Shown here: positions 11,567 through 24,315 of the stretch, piece by piece
Numbering within the stretch: the stretch's first letter is position 1
How the letters are laid out: each line of letters starts with the position of its first letter
DNA from: Sacculina carcini
Taxonomy: Eukaryota; Arthropoda; Thecostraca; Sacculinidae
Direction: 5' to 3'
Length of the DNA: 64,000 bases
Assembly: GCA_916048095.2 (NCBI GenBank)
Contig: OU696574.1
Span: forward strand, 11,653,087 to 11,717,086
Program-made: the position numbers and the translations under genes
The notes under the pieces: generated by a model
Seen by the model: the letters and a program-made list of their open reading frames with translations, nothing else
What the model was told of the DNA's origin: nothing
The model's database searches: none

Positions 11567-13986
11567 CGTAGGGCACACTTAGGTAACACTTAGGTAACAC
11601 TTAGGTAACACTTAGGACACACTTAGGGAACACTTAGGACACACTTAGGTAACACTTAGGTAACACTTAGGTAACACTTAGGTAACACTTAGGGCACACT
11701 TAGGTAACACTTAGGGCACACTTGGGTAACACTTATGGCACACTTAGGACACACTTAGGGAACACTTAGGACACACTTAGGTAACACTTAGGTAACACTT
11801 AGGTAACACTTAGGTAACACTTAGGTAACACTTAGGGCACACTTAGGTAACACTTAGGTAACACTTAGGGCACACTTAGGTAACACTTAGGGCACACTTA
11901 GGTAACACTTAGGTAACACGTAGGGCACACTTAGGTAACACTTAGGTAACACTTAGGTAACACTTAGGACACACTTAGGGAACACTTAGGACACACTTAG
12001 GTAACACTTAGGTAACACTTAGGTAACACTTAGGTAACACTTAGGGCACACTTAGGTAACACTTAGGGCACACTTGGGTAACACTTATGGCACACTTAGG
12101 TAACACTTAGGGCACACTTAGGTAACACTTAGGTAACACTTAGGTAACACTTAGGTAACACTTAGGTAACACTTAGGGCACACTTAGGTAACACTTAGGG
12201 CACACTTAGGTAACACTTAGGGCACACTTAGGTAACACTTAGGGCACACTTAGGTAACACTTAGGGCACACTTAGGTAACACTTAGGGCACACTTAGGTA
12301 ACAGTTAGGGCACACTTGGGTAACACTTGGGTAACACTTGGGTAACACTTAGGTAACACTTAGGTAACACTTAGGTAACACTTAGGGCACACTTAGGACA
12401 CACTTAGGTAACACTTAGGTAACACTTAGGTAACACTTAGGTAACACTTAGGTAACACTTAGGTAACACTTAGGGTACACTTAGGTAACACTTAGGGCAC
12501 ACTTAGGTAACACTTAGGGCACACTTAGGTTACACTTAGGGTACATTTAGGTAACACTTAGGGTACATTTAGGTAACACTTAGGGCACACTTAGGTAACA
12601 CTTAGGTAACACTTAGGGCACACTTAGGTAACACTTAGGTAACACTTAGGTAACACTTAGGTAACACTTAGGTAACACTTAGGTAACACTTAGGGCACAC
12701 TTAGGTAACACTTAGGTAACACTTAGGGCACACTTAGGTAACACTTAGGGCACACTTAGGTAACACTTAGGTAACACGTAGGGCACACTTAGGTAACACT
12801 TAGGTAACACTTAGGTAACACTTAGGACACACTTAGGGAACACTTAGGACACACTTAGGTAACACTTAGGTAACACTTAGGTAACACTTAGGTAACACTT
12901 AGGGCACACTTAGGTAACACTTAGGGCACACTTGGGTAACACTTATGGCACACTTAGGACACACTTAGGGAACACTTAGGACACACTTAGGTAACACTTA
13001 GGTAACACTTAGGTAACACTTAGGTAACACTTAGGTAACACTTAGGGCACACTTAGGTAACACTTAGGTAACACTTAGGGCACACTTAGGTAACACTTAG
13101 GGCACACTTAGGTAACACTTAGGTAACACGTAGGGCACACTTAGGTAACACTTAGGTAACACTTAGGTAACACTTAGGACACACTTAGGGAACACTTAGG
13201 ACACACTTAGGTAACACTTAGGTAACACTTAGGTAACACTTAGGTAACACTTAGGGCACACTTAGGTAACACTTAGGGCACACTTGGGTAACACTTATGG
13301 CACACTTAGGTAACACTTAGGGCACACTTAGGTAACACTTAGGTAACACTTAGGTAACACTTAGGTAACACTTAGGTAACACTTAGGGCACACTTAGGTA
13401 ACACTTAGGGCACACTTAGGTAACACTTAGGGCACACTTAGGTAACACTTAGGGCACACTTAGGTAACACTTAGGGCACACTTAGGTAACACTTAGGGCA
13501 CACTTAGGTAACAGTTAGGGCACACTTGGGTAACACTTGGGTAACACTTGGGTAACACTTAGGTAACACTTAGGTAACACTTAGGTAACACTTAGGGCAC
13601 ACTTAGGTAACACTTAGGTAACACTTAGGTAACACTTAGGTAACACTTAGGTAACACTTAGGGCACACTTAGGTAACACTTAGGGCACACTTAGGTAACA
13701 CTTAGGGCACACTTAGGTAACACTTAGGGCACACTTAGGTAACACTTAGGGCACACTTAGGTAACACTTAGGGCACACTTAGGTAACAGTTAGGGCACAC
13801 TTGGGTAACACTTGGGTAACACTTGGGTAACACTTAGGTAACACTTAGGTAACACTTAGGTAACACTTAGGTAACACTTAGGTAACACTTAGGTAACACT
13901 TAGGTAACACTTAGGTAACACTTAGGGCACACTTAGGTAACACTTAGGGCACACTTAGGTTACACTTAGGGTACATTTAGGTAACA
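11567..13986. repeat. 1,210-bp tandem inside family A copy 2
   Basis: Three landmark pairs are all exactly 1,210 bp apart: CGTAG 11567 and 12777, CGTAG 11919 and 13129, GTTAG 12304 and 13514. The two halves are more regular than the tandem in copy 1 (5473 onward), whose last pair is 1,232 bp apart. The right edge is set only by adding 1,210 to the second start and is approximate. Confidence 0.75.
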
Positions 13987-15845
13987 CATAGGGAACATTT
14001 AGGTAACACTTAGGGCACACTTAGGTAACACTTAGGTAACACTTAGGTAACACTTAGGTAACACTTAGGGCACACTTAGGTAACACTTAGGGCACACTTA
14101 GGTAACACTTAGGGCACACTTAGGTAACACTTAGGGCACACTTAGGTAACACTTAGGGCACACTTAGGTAACACTTAAGGCACACTTAGGTAACACTTAG
14201 GGCACACTTAGGTAACACTTAGGGCACACTTAGGTAACACTTAGGGCACACTTAGGTAACACTTAGGGCACACTTAGGTAACACTTAGGGCACACTTAGG
14301 TAACACTTAGGGCACACTTAGGTAACACTTAGGGCACACTTAGGACACACTTAGGGAACACTTAGGACACACTTAGGTAACACTTAGGTAACACTTAGGT
14401 AACACTTAGGTAACACTTAGGTAACACTTAGGTAACACTTAGGGTACACTTAGGTAACACTTAGGGCACACTTAGGTAACACTTAGGGCACACTTAGGTT
14501 ACACTTAGGGTACATTTAGGTAACACTTAGGGTACATTTAGGTAACACTTAGGGCACACTTAGGTAACACTTAGGTAACACTTAGGGCACACTTAGGTAA
14601 CACTTAGGTAACACTTAGGTAACACTTAGGTAACACTTAGGTAACACTTAGGTAACACTTAGGGCACACTTAGGTAACACTTAGGTAACACTTAGGGCAC
14701 ACTTAGGTAACACTTAGGGCACACTTAGGTAACACTTAGGTAACACGTAGGGCACACTTAGGTAACACTTAGGTAACACTTAGGTAACACTTAGGACACA
14801 CTTAGGGAACACTTAGGACACACTTAGGTAACACTTAGGTAACACTTAGGTAACACTTAGGTAACACTTAGGGCACACTTAGGTAACACTTAGGGCACAC
14901 TTAGGTAACACTTAGGGCACACTTAGGTAACACTTAAGGCACACTTAGGTAACACTTAGGGCACACTTAGGTAACACTTAGGGCACACTTAGGTAACACT
15001 TAGGGCACACTTAGGTAACACTTAGGGCACACTTAGGTAACACTTAGGGCACACTTAGGTAACACTTAGGGCACACTTAGGTAACACTTAGGGCACACTT
15101 AGGACACACTTAGGGAACACTTAGGACACACTTAGGTAACACTTAGGTAACACTTAGGTAACACTTAGGTAACACTTAGGTAACACTTAGGTAACACTTA
15201 GGGTACACTTAGGTAACACTTAGGGCACACTTAGGTAACACTTAGGGCACACTTAGGTTACACTTGGGGTACATTTAGGTAACACTTAGGGTACATTTAG
15301 GTAACACTTAGGGCACACTTAGGTAACACTTAGGTAACACTTAGGGCACACTTAGGTAACACTTAGGTAACACTTAGGTAACACTTAGGTAACACTTAGG
15401 TAACACTTAGGTAACACTTAGGGCACACTTAGGTAACACTTAGGTAACACTTAGGGCACACTTAGGTAACACTTAGGGCACACTTAGGTAACACTTAGGT
15501 AACACTTAGGTAACACGTAGGGCACACTTAGGTAACACTTAGGTAACACTTAGGTAACACTTAGGACACACTTAGGGAACACTTAGGACACACTTAGGTA
15601 ACACTTAGGTAACACTTAGGTAACACTTAGGTAACACTTAGGGCACACTTAGGTAACACTTAGGGCACACTTGGGTAACACTTATGGCACACTTAGGTAA
15701 CACTTAGGGCACACTTAGGTAACACTTAGGTAACACTTAGGTAACACTTAGGTAACACTTAGGTAACACTTAGGGCACACTTAGGTAACACTTAGGGCAC
15801 ACTTAGGTAACACTTAGGGCACACTTAGGTAACACTTAGGGCACA

Positions 15846-15910
15846 CTTACGTAACACTTAGGGCACACTTAGGTAACACTTAGGGCACACTTAGGTAACA
15901 CTTAGGGAAC
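15846..15910. other. Scar of a 451-bp (41-monomer) in-register deletion
   Basis: CTTAC at 15846 is followed by GGAACA at 15906. In copy 1 the same two landmarks are at 9774 and 10285, and in the first partial unit at 2899 and 3432. The missing 451 bp is exactly 41 monomers and includes one GTTAG plus CTTGG triplet, one CATAG and one CTTAA. The monomers across the scar are intact and the 11-bp register is unbroken, so the loss was by exchange between aligned monomers rather than by random end joining. Confidence 0.75.
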
Positions 15911-16631
15911 ACTTAGGACACACTTAGGTAACACTTAGGGTACACTTAGGGTACACTTAGGTAACACTTAGGGCACACTTAGGTAACACTTAGGGCACAC
16001 TTAGGTTACACTTAGGGTACATTTAGGTAACACTTAGGGCACACTTAGGTTACACTTAGGGTACATTTAGGTAACACATAGGGTACATTTAGGTAACACT
16101 TAGGGCACACTTAGGTAACACTTAGGTAACACTTAGGTAACACTTAGGTAACACTTAGGGCACACTTAGGTAACACTTAGGGCACACTTAGGTAACAGTT
16201 AGGGCACACTTGGGTAACACTTGGGTAACACTTGGGTAACACTTAGGTAACACTTAGGTAACACTTAGGTAACACTTAGGTAACACTTAGGTAACACTTA
16301 GGTAACACTTAGGTAACACTTAGGGCACAATTAGGTTACACTTAGGGCACACTTAGGTAACACTTAGGGTTCATTTAGGTAACACTTAGGGCACACTTAG
16401 GTAACACTTAGGTAACACTTAGGTAACACTTAGGTAACACTTAGGTAACACTTAGGTAACACTTAGGGCACACTTAGGTAACACTTAGGGCACACTTAGG
16501 TAACACTTAGGTAACACGTAGGGCACACTTAGGTAACACTTAGGGTACATTTAGGTAACACTTAGGGTACATTTAGGTAACACTTAGGGCACACTTAGGT
16601 AACACTTAGGTAACACTTAGGGCACACTTAG

Positions 16632-16758
16632 GTAACACTTAGGTAACACTTAGGTAACACTTAGGTAACACTTAGGTAACACTTAGGTAACACTTAGGTA
16701 ACACTTAGGTAACACTTAGGTAACACTTAGGTAACACTTAGGTAACACTTAGGTAACA
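16632..16758. repeat. Left A/L junction: homogeneous canonical run
   Basis: After the GGCACA monomer at 16621 there are eleven consecutive unchanged GTAACACTTAG monomers (cores 16638 to 16748), then two GTAACA-TTTAG monomers and the first T landmark at 16781. In family A the comparable place (after CGTAG 10896, near 11,010-11,041) has only three canonical monomers before the next GGCACA. The switch from family A to the T-bearing inner family therefore lies inside this identical run and cannot be placed more exactly. Similar runs precede the other T landmarks. They differ by about one monomer between modules. Confidence 0.7.
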
Positions 16759-16780
16759 TTTAGGTAACATTTAGGTAACA

Positions 16781-19574
16781 CTTATGTAACACTTAGGGCA
16801 CATTTAGGTTACACTTAGGGCACACTTAGGTAACACTTAGGGTACACTTAGGTAACACTTAGGGTACACTTAGGTAACACTTAGGGCACACTTAGGTTAC
16901 ACTTAGGGCACAATTAGGTTACACTTAGGGCACACTTAGGTAACACTTAGGGTTCATTTAGGTAACACTTAGGGCACACTTAGGTAACACTTAGGTAACA
17001 CTTAGGTAACACTTAGGTAACACTTAGGTAACACTTAGGTAACACTTAGGGCACACTTAGGTAACACTTAGGGCACACTTAGGTAACACTTAGGTAACAC
17101 GTAGGGCACACTTAGGTAACACTTAGGGTACATTTAGGTAACACTTAGGGCACACTTAGGTAACACTTAGGGTACATTTAGGTAACACTTAGGGCACACT
17201 TAGGTAACACTTAGGGTACATTTAGGTAACACTTAGGGCACACTTAGGTAACACTTAGGTAACACTTAGGTAACACTTAGGTAACACTTAGGTAACACTT
17301 AGGGCACACTTAGGTAATACTTAGGTAACACTTAGGGCACACTTAGGTAACACTTAGGGCACACTTAGGTAACACTTAAGGCACACTTAGGTAACACTTA
17401 GGGCACACTTAGGTAACACTTAGGGCACACTTAGGTAACACTTAGGGCACACTTAGGTAACACTTAGGGCACACTTAGGTAACACTTAGGGCACACTTGG
17501 GTAACAGTTAGGGCACACTTGGGTAACACTTGGGTAACACTTGGGTAACACTTAGGTAACACTTAGGTAACACTTAGGTAACACTTAGGTAACACTTAGG
17601 TAACACTTAGGTAACACTTAGGTAACACTTAGGGCACACTTAGGTAACACTTAGGGCACACTTAGGTTACACTTAGGGTACATTTAGGTAACACATAGGG
17701 TACATTTAGGTAACACTTAGGGCACACTTAGGTAACACTTAGGTAACACTTAGGTAACACTTAGGTAACACTTAGGGCACACTTAGGTAACACTTAGGGC
17801 ACACTTAGGTAACAGTTAGGGCACACTTGGGTAACACTTGGGTAACACTTGGGTAACACTTAGGTAACACTTAGGTAACACTTAGGTAACACTTAGGTAA
17901 CACTTAGGTAACACTTAGGTAACACTTAGGTAACACTTAGGTAACACTTAGGTAACACTTAGGGCACACTTAGGTAACACTTAGGGCACACTTAGGTTAC
18001 ACTTAGGGTACATTTAGGTAACACTTAGGTAACACTTAGGTAACACTTAGGTAACACTTAGGTAACACTTAGGGTACACTTAGGTAACACTTAGGGCACA
18101 CTTAGGTAACACTTAGGGCACACTTAGGTTACACTTAGGGTACATTTAGGTAACACTTAGGGTACATTTAGGTAACACTTAGGGCACACTTAGGTAACAC
18201 TTAGGTAACACTTAGGGCACACTTAGGTAACACTTAGGTAACACTTAGGTAACACTTAGGTAACACTTAGGTAACACTTAGGTAACACTTAGGGCACACT
18301 TAGGTAACACTTAGGTAACACTTAGGGCACACTTAGGTAACACTTAGGGCACACTTAGGTAACACTTAGGTAACACGTAGGGCACACTTAGGTAACACTT
18401 AGGTAACACTTAGGACACACTTAGGTAACACTTAGGTAACACTTAGGTAACACTTAGGTAACACTTAGGGCACACTTAGGTAACACTTAGGGCACACTTG
18501 GGTAACACTTATGGCACACTTAGGTAACACTTAGGGCACACTTAGGTAACACTTAGGTAACACTTAGGTAACACTTAGGTAACACTTAGGTAACACTTAG
18601 GGCACACTTAGGTAACACTTAGGGCACACTTAGGTAACACTTAGGGCACACTTAGGTAACACTTAGGGCACACTTACGTAACACTTAGGGCACACTTAGG
18701 TAACACTTAGGGCACACTTAGGTAACAGTTAGGGCACACTTGGGTAACACTTGGGTAACACTTGGGTAACACTTAGGTAACACTTAGGTAACACTTAGGT
18801 AACACTTAGGTAACACTTAGGTAACACTTAGGTAACACTTAGGTAACACTTAGGGCACACTTAGGTAACACTTAGGGCACACTTAGGTTACACTTAGGGT
18901 ACATTTAGGTAACACATAGGGTACATTTAGGTAACACTTAGGGCACACTTAGGTAACACTTAGGTAACACTTAGGTAACACTTAGGTAACACTTAGGGCA
19001 CACTTAGGTAACACTTAGGGCACACTTAGGTAACACTTAGGGCACACTTAGGTAACACTTAGGGCACACTTAGGTAACACTTAGGGCACACTTAGGTAAC
19101 ACTTAAGGCACACTTAGGTAACACTTAGGGCACACTTAGGTAACACTTAGGGCACACTTAGGTAACACTTAGGGCACACTTAGGTAACACTTAGGGAACA
19201 CTTAGGACACACTTAGGTAACACTTAGGTAACACTTAGGTAACACTTAGGTAACACTTAGGTAACACTTAGGGTACACTTAGGGTACACTTAGGTAACAC
19301 TTAGGGCACACTTAGGTAACACTTAGGGCACACTTAGGTTACACTTAGGGTACATTTAGGTAACACTTAGGGTACATTTAGGTAACACTTAGGGCACACT
19401 TAGGTAACACTTAGGTAACACTTAGGGCACACTTAGGTAACACTTAGGTAACACTTAGGTAACACTTAGGTAACACTTAGGTAACACTTAGGTAACACTT
19501 AGGTAACACTTAGGTAACACTTAGGTAACACTTAGGTAACACTTAGGTAACATTTAGGTAACATTTAGGTAACA
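16781..19574. repeat. Module M1, family L, 2,794 bp
   Basis: Reference long module of 254 monomers. Offsets from T are ATTAG +132, CGTAG +319, GTAATA +533, CTTAA +594, GTTAG +726, CATAG +913, GTTAG +1034, second CGTAG +1595, CTTAT-GGCACA +1727, CTTAC +1892, GTTAG +1947, CATAG +2134, CTTAA +2321 and GGAACA +2414. A lone GACACA without GGAACA follows the second CGTAG near 18,411. The first GTTAG is preceded by an extra CTTGG monomer near 17,497, shared only with the module at 24,316, which has the same offsets throughout. Confidence 0.85.
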
Positions 19575-21840
19575 CTTATGTAACACTTAGGGCACATTTA
19601 GGTTACACTTAGGGCACACTTAGGTAACACTTAGGGTACACTTAGGTAACACTTAGGGTACACTTAGGTAACACTTAGGGCACACTTAGGTTACACTTAG
19701 GGCACAATTAGGTTACACTTAGGGCACACTTAGGTAACACTTAGGGTTCATTTAGGTAACACTTAGGGCACACTTAGGTAACACTTAGGTAACACTTAGG
19801 TAACACTTAGGTAACACTTAGGTAACACTTAGGTAACACTTAGGGCACACTTAGGTAACACTTAGGGCACACTTAGGTAACACTTAGGTAACACGTAGGG
19901 CACACTTAGGTAACACTTAGGGTACATTTAGGTAACACTTAGGGCACACTTAGGTAACACTTAGGGTACATTTAGGTAACACTTAGGGCACACTTAGGTA
20001 ACACTTAGGGTACATTTAGGTAACACTTAGGGCACACTTAGGTAACACTTAGGTAACACTTAGGTAACACTTAGGTAACACTTAGGTAACACTTAGGGCA
20101 CACTTAGGTAATACTTAGGTAACACTTAGGGCACACTTAGGTAACACTTAGGGCACACTTAGGTAACACTTAAGGCACACTTAGGTAACACTTAGGGCAC
20201 ACTTAGGTAACACTTAGGGCACACTTAGGTAACACTTAGGGCACACTTAGGTAACACTTAGGGCACACTTAGGTAACACTTAGGGCACACTTAGGTAACA
20301 GTTAGGGCACACTTGGGTAACACTTGGGTAACACTTGGGTAACACTTAGGTAACACTTAGGTAACACTTAGGTAACACTTAGGTAACACTTAGGTAACAC
20401 TTAGGTAACACTTAGGTAACACTTAGGTAACACTTAGGGCACACTTAGGTAACACTTAGGGCACACTTAGGTTACACTTAGGGTACATTTAGGTAACACA
20501 TAGGGTACATTTAGGTAACACTTAGGGCACACTTAGGTAACACTTAGGTAACACTTAGGTAACACTTAGGTAACACTTAGGGCACACTTAGGTAACAGTT
20601 AGGGCACACTTAGGTAACAGTTAGGGCACACTTGGGTAACACTTGGGTAACACTTGGGTAACACTTAGGTAACACTTAGGTAACACTTAGGTAACACTTA
20701 GGTAACACTTAGGTAACACTTAGGTAACACTTAGGTAACACTTAGGGCACACTTAGGTAACACTTAGGGCACACTTAGGTTACACTTAGGGTACATTTAG
20801 GTAACACTTAGGTAACACTTAGGTAACACTTAGGTAACACTTAGGTAACACTTAGGGTACACTTAGGTAACACTTAGGGCACACTTAGGTAACACTTAGG
20901 GCACACTTAGGTAACACTTAGGGCACACTTACGTAACACTTAGGGCACACTTAGGTAACACTTAGGGCACACTTAGGTAACAGTTAGGGCACACTTGGGT
21001 AACACTTGGGTAACACTTGGGTAACACTTAGGTAACACTTAGGTAACACTTAGGTAACACTTAGGTAACACTTAGGTAACACTTAGGTAACACTTAGGTA
21101 ACACTTAGGTAACACTTAGGGCACACTTAGGTAACACTTAGGGCACACTTAGGTTACACTTAGGGTACATTTAGGTAACACATAGGGTACATTTAGGTAA
21201 CACTTAGGGCACACTTAGGTAACACTTAGGTAACACTTAGGTAACACTTAGGTAACACTTAGGGCACACTTAGGTAACACTTAGGGCACACTTAGGTAAC
21301 ACTTAGGGCACACTTAGGTAACACTTAGGGCACACTTAGGTAACACTTAGGGCACACTTAGGTAACACTTAAGGCACACTTAGGTAACACTTAGGGCACA
21401 CTTAGGTAACACTTAGGGCACACTTAGGTAACACTTAGGGCACACTTAGGTAACACTTAGGGAACACTTAGGACACACTTAGGTAACACTTAGGTAACAC
21501 TTAGGTAACACTTAGGTAACACTTAGGTAACACTTAGGGTACACTTAGGGTACACTTAGGTAACACTTAGGGCACACTTAGGTAACACTTAGGGCACACT
21601 TAGGTTACACTTAGGGTACATTTAGGTAACACTTAGGGTACATTTAGGTAACACTTAGGGCACACTTAGGTAACACTTAGGTAACACTTAGGGCACACTT
21701 AGGTAACACTTAGGTAACACTTAGGTAACACTTAGGTAACACTTAGGTAACACTTAGGTAACACTTAGGTAACACTTAGGTAACACTTAGGTAACACTTA
21801 GGTAACACTTAGGTAACATTTAGGTAACATTTAGGTAACA
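19575..21840. repeat. Module M2, shortened family L, 2,266 bp
   Basis: Offsets to GTTAG (+726) equal M1. CATAG is at +924, one monomer later than in M1. The second CGTAG, the lone GACACA and CTTAT-GGCACA are missing, so CTTAC comes at +1353 instead of +1892. That is a net loss of 539 bp (49 monomers). GTTAG occurs twice close together, at 20598 without and at 20620 with the CTTGG triplet. The same doublet at 27814 and 27836 identifies M4 as its duplicate. Confidence 0.82.
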
Positions 21841-24315
21841 CTTATGTAACACTTAGGGCACATTTAGGTTACACTTAGGGCACACTTAGGTAACACTTAG
21901 GGTACACTTAGGTAACACTTAGGGTACACTTAGGTAACACTTAGGGCACACTTAGGTTACACTTAGGGCACAATTAGGTTACACTTAGGGCACACTTAGG
22001 TAACACTTAGGGTTCATTTAGGTAACACTTAGGGCACACTTAGGTAACACTTAGGTAACACTTAGGTAACACTTAGGTAACACTTAGGTAACACTTAGGT
22101 AACACTTAGGGCACACTTAGGTAACACTTAGGGCACACTTAGGTAACACTTAGGTAACACGTAGGGCACACTTAGGTAACACTTAGGGTACATTTAGGTA
22201 ACACTTAGGGCACACTTAGGTAACACTTAGGGTACATTTAGGTAACACTTAGGGCACACTTAGGTAACACTTAGGGTACATTTAGGTAACACTTAGGGCA
22301 CACTTAGGTAACACTTAGGTAACACTTAGGTAACACTTAGGTAACACTTAGGTAACACTTAGGGCACACTTAGGTAATACTTAGGTAACACTTAGGGCAC
22401 ACTTAGGTAACACTTAGGGCACACTTAGGTAACACTTAAGGCACACTTAGGTAACACTTAGGGCACACTTAGGTAACACTTAGGGCACACTTAGGTAACA
22501 CTTAGGGCACACTTAGGTAACACTTAGGGCACACTTAGGTAACACTTAGGGCACACTTAGGTAACAGTTAGGGCACACTTGGGTAACACTTAGGTAACAC
22601 TTGGGTAACACTTAGGTAACACTTAGGTAACACTTAGGTAACACTTAGGTAACACTTAGGTAACACTTAGGTAACACTTAGGTAACACTTAGGTAACACT
22701 TAGGGCACACTTAGGTAACACTTAGGGCACACTTAGGTTACACTTAGGGTACATTTAGGTAACACATAGGGTACATTTAGGTAACACTTAGGGCACACTT
22801 AGGTAACACTTAGGTAACACTTAGGTAACACTTAGGTAACACTTAGGGCACACTTAGGTAACACTTAGGGCACACTTAGGTAACAGTTAGGGCACACTTG
22901 GGTAACACTTGGGTAACACTTGGGTAACACTTAGGTAACACTTAGGTAACACTTAGGTAACACTTAGGTAACACTTAGGTAACACTTAGGTAACACTTAG
23001 GTAACACTTAGGGCACACTTAGGTAACACTTAGGGCACACTTAGGTTACACTTAGGGTACATTTAGGTAACACTTAGGTAACACTTAGGTAACACTTAGG
23101 TAACACTTAGGTAACACTTAGGGTACACTTAGGTAACACTTAGGGCACACTTAGGTAACACTTAGGGCACACTTAGGTTACACTTAGGGTACATTTAGGT
23201 AACACTTAGGGTACATTTAGGTAACACTTAGGGCACACTTAGGTAACACTTAGGTAACACTTAGGGCACACTTAGGTAACACTTAGGTAACACTTAGGTA
23301 ACGCTTAGGTAACACTTAGGTAACACTTAGGTAACACTTAGGGCACACTTAGGTAACACTTAGGTAACACTTAGGGCACACTTAGGTAACACTTAGGGCA
23401 CACTTAGGTAACACTTAGGTAACACGTAGGGCACACTTAGGTAACACTTAGGTAACACTTAGGACACACTTAGGTAACACTTAGGTAACACTTAGGTAAC
23501 ACTTAGGTAACACTTAGGGCACACTTAGGTAACACTTAGGGCACACTTGGGTAACACTTATGGCACACTTAGGTAACACTTAGGGCACACTTAGGTAACA
23601 CTTAGGTAACACTTAGGTAACACTTAGGTAACACTTAGGTAACACTTAGGGCACACTTAGGTAACACTTAGGGCACACTTAGGTAACACTTAGGGCACAC
23701 TTAGGTAACACTTAGGGCACACTTACGTAACACTTAGGGCACACTTAGGTAACACTTAGGGCACACTTAGGTAACAGTTAGGGCACACTTGGGTAACACT
23801 TGGGTAACACTTGGGTAACACTTAGGTAACACTTAGGTAACACTTAGGTAACACTTAGGTAACACTTAGGTAACACTTAGGTAACACTTAGGTAACACTT
23901 AGGTAACACTTAGGGCACACTTAGGTAACACTTAGGGCACACTTAGGTTACACTTAGGGTACATTTAGGTAACACATAGGGTACATTTAGGTAACACTTA
24001 GGGCACACTTAGGTAACACTTAGGTAACACTTAGGTAACACTTAGGTAACACTTAGGGCACACTTAGGTAACACTTAGGGCACACTTAGGTAACACTTAG
24101 GGCACACTTAGGTAACACTTAGGGCACACTTAGGTAACACTTAGGGCACACTTAGGTAACACTTAAGGCACACTTAGGTAACACTTAGGGCACACTTAGG
24201 TAACACTTAGGGCACACTTAGGTAACACTTAGGGCACACTTAGGTAACACTTAGGGAACACTTAGGACACACTTAGGTAACACTTAGGGCACACTTAGGT
24301 AACACTTAGGTAACA
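21841..24315. repeat. Module M3, family L, ending without a following T
   Basis: Offsets: CGTAG +319, CTTAA +594, GTTAG +726, CATAG +924, GTTAG +1045, second CGTAG +1584, CTTAT-GGCACA +1716, CTTAC +1881, GGAACA +2414. The first GTTAG at 22567 has a broken triplet (CTTGG, CTTAG, CTTGG), a variant it shares with M5 at 29794. After GGAACA 24255 and one GACACA the expected GGTACA pair, canonical run and T are absent. The sequence goes within five monomers to CGTAG at 24316. This is the joint between the two copies of the ~7.22-kb supra-repeat. Confidence 0.82.

Larger units (their letters stand above)
10709..16329. repeat. Family A higher-order unit, copy 2 (5,621 bp)
   Basis: The unit runs between the ATTAG landmarks at 10709 and 16330. 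Its landmarks parallel copy 1: CGTAG 10896, 11567, 11919, 12777, 13129, 14746, 15516; GTTAG 12304, 13514, 13789, 16198; CTTAC 15846; GGAACA 15906. It is 484 bp (44 monomers) shorter than copy 1. Most of that is one 451-bp loss right after CTTAC 15846. In copy 1 the stretch from CTTAC (9774) to GGAACA (10285) holds GTTAG with the CTTGG triplet, CATAG and CTTAA. Here CTTAC is followed by GGAACA after only a few monomers. Confidence 0.82.
1..16631. repeat. Left outer domain, HOR family A
   Basis: This part is defined by landmark monomers absent from the middle of the window. These are GGAACA with GACACA on both sides (for example GGAACA at 1111, 1562, 1694, 1914, 2167, 2629 and again through 5.0-9.5 and 11.1-15.6 kb), and CATAG followed by GGAACA (about 0.74, 7.91 and 13.99 kb). 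CGTAG occurs 17 times, at 1502, 1854, 2569, 4802, 5473, 5825, 6683, 8674, 9444, 10896, 11567, 11919, 12777, 13129, 14746, 15516 and 16517. The T landmark (CTTAT-GTAACA) and the GTAATA monomer of the inner domain are absent. The domain holds one incomplete unit (1-4,603) and two ~6-kb units. The same family returns at 60.24 kb in the same orientation. Confidence 0.85.
17100..24315. repeat. Supra-repeat of about 7.22 kb, copy 1
   Basis: The stretch from CGTAG 17100 through M1, M2 and M3 to the joint near 24,270-24,315 is repeated directly downstream. Matching positions are CGTAG 17100 and 24316 (offset 7,216), T 19575 and 26791 (7,216), T 21841 and 29068 (7,227), broken GTTAG triplet 22567 and 29794 (7,227), and GGAACA 24255 and 31482 (7,227). 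The single 11-bp difference lies in M4, where GGAACA is 391 rather than 380 bp before T. Copy-specific marks (extra CTTGG, GTTAG doublet, broken triplet) appear in the same order in both copies. Confidence 0.85.
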
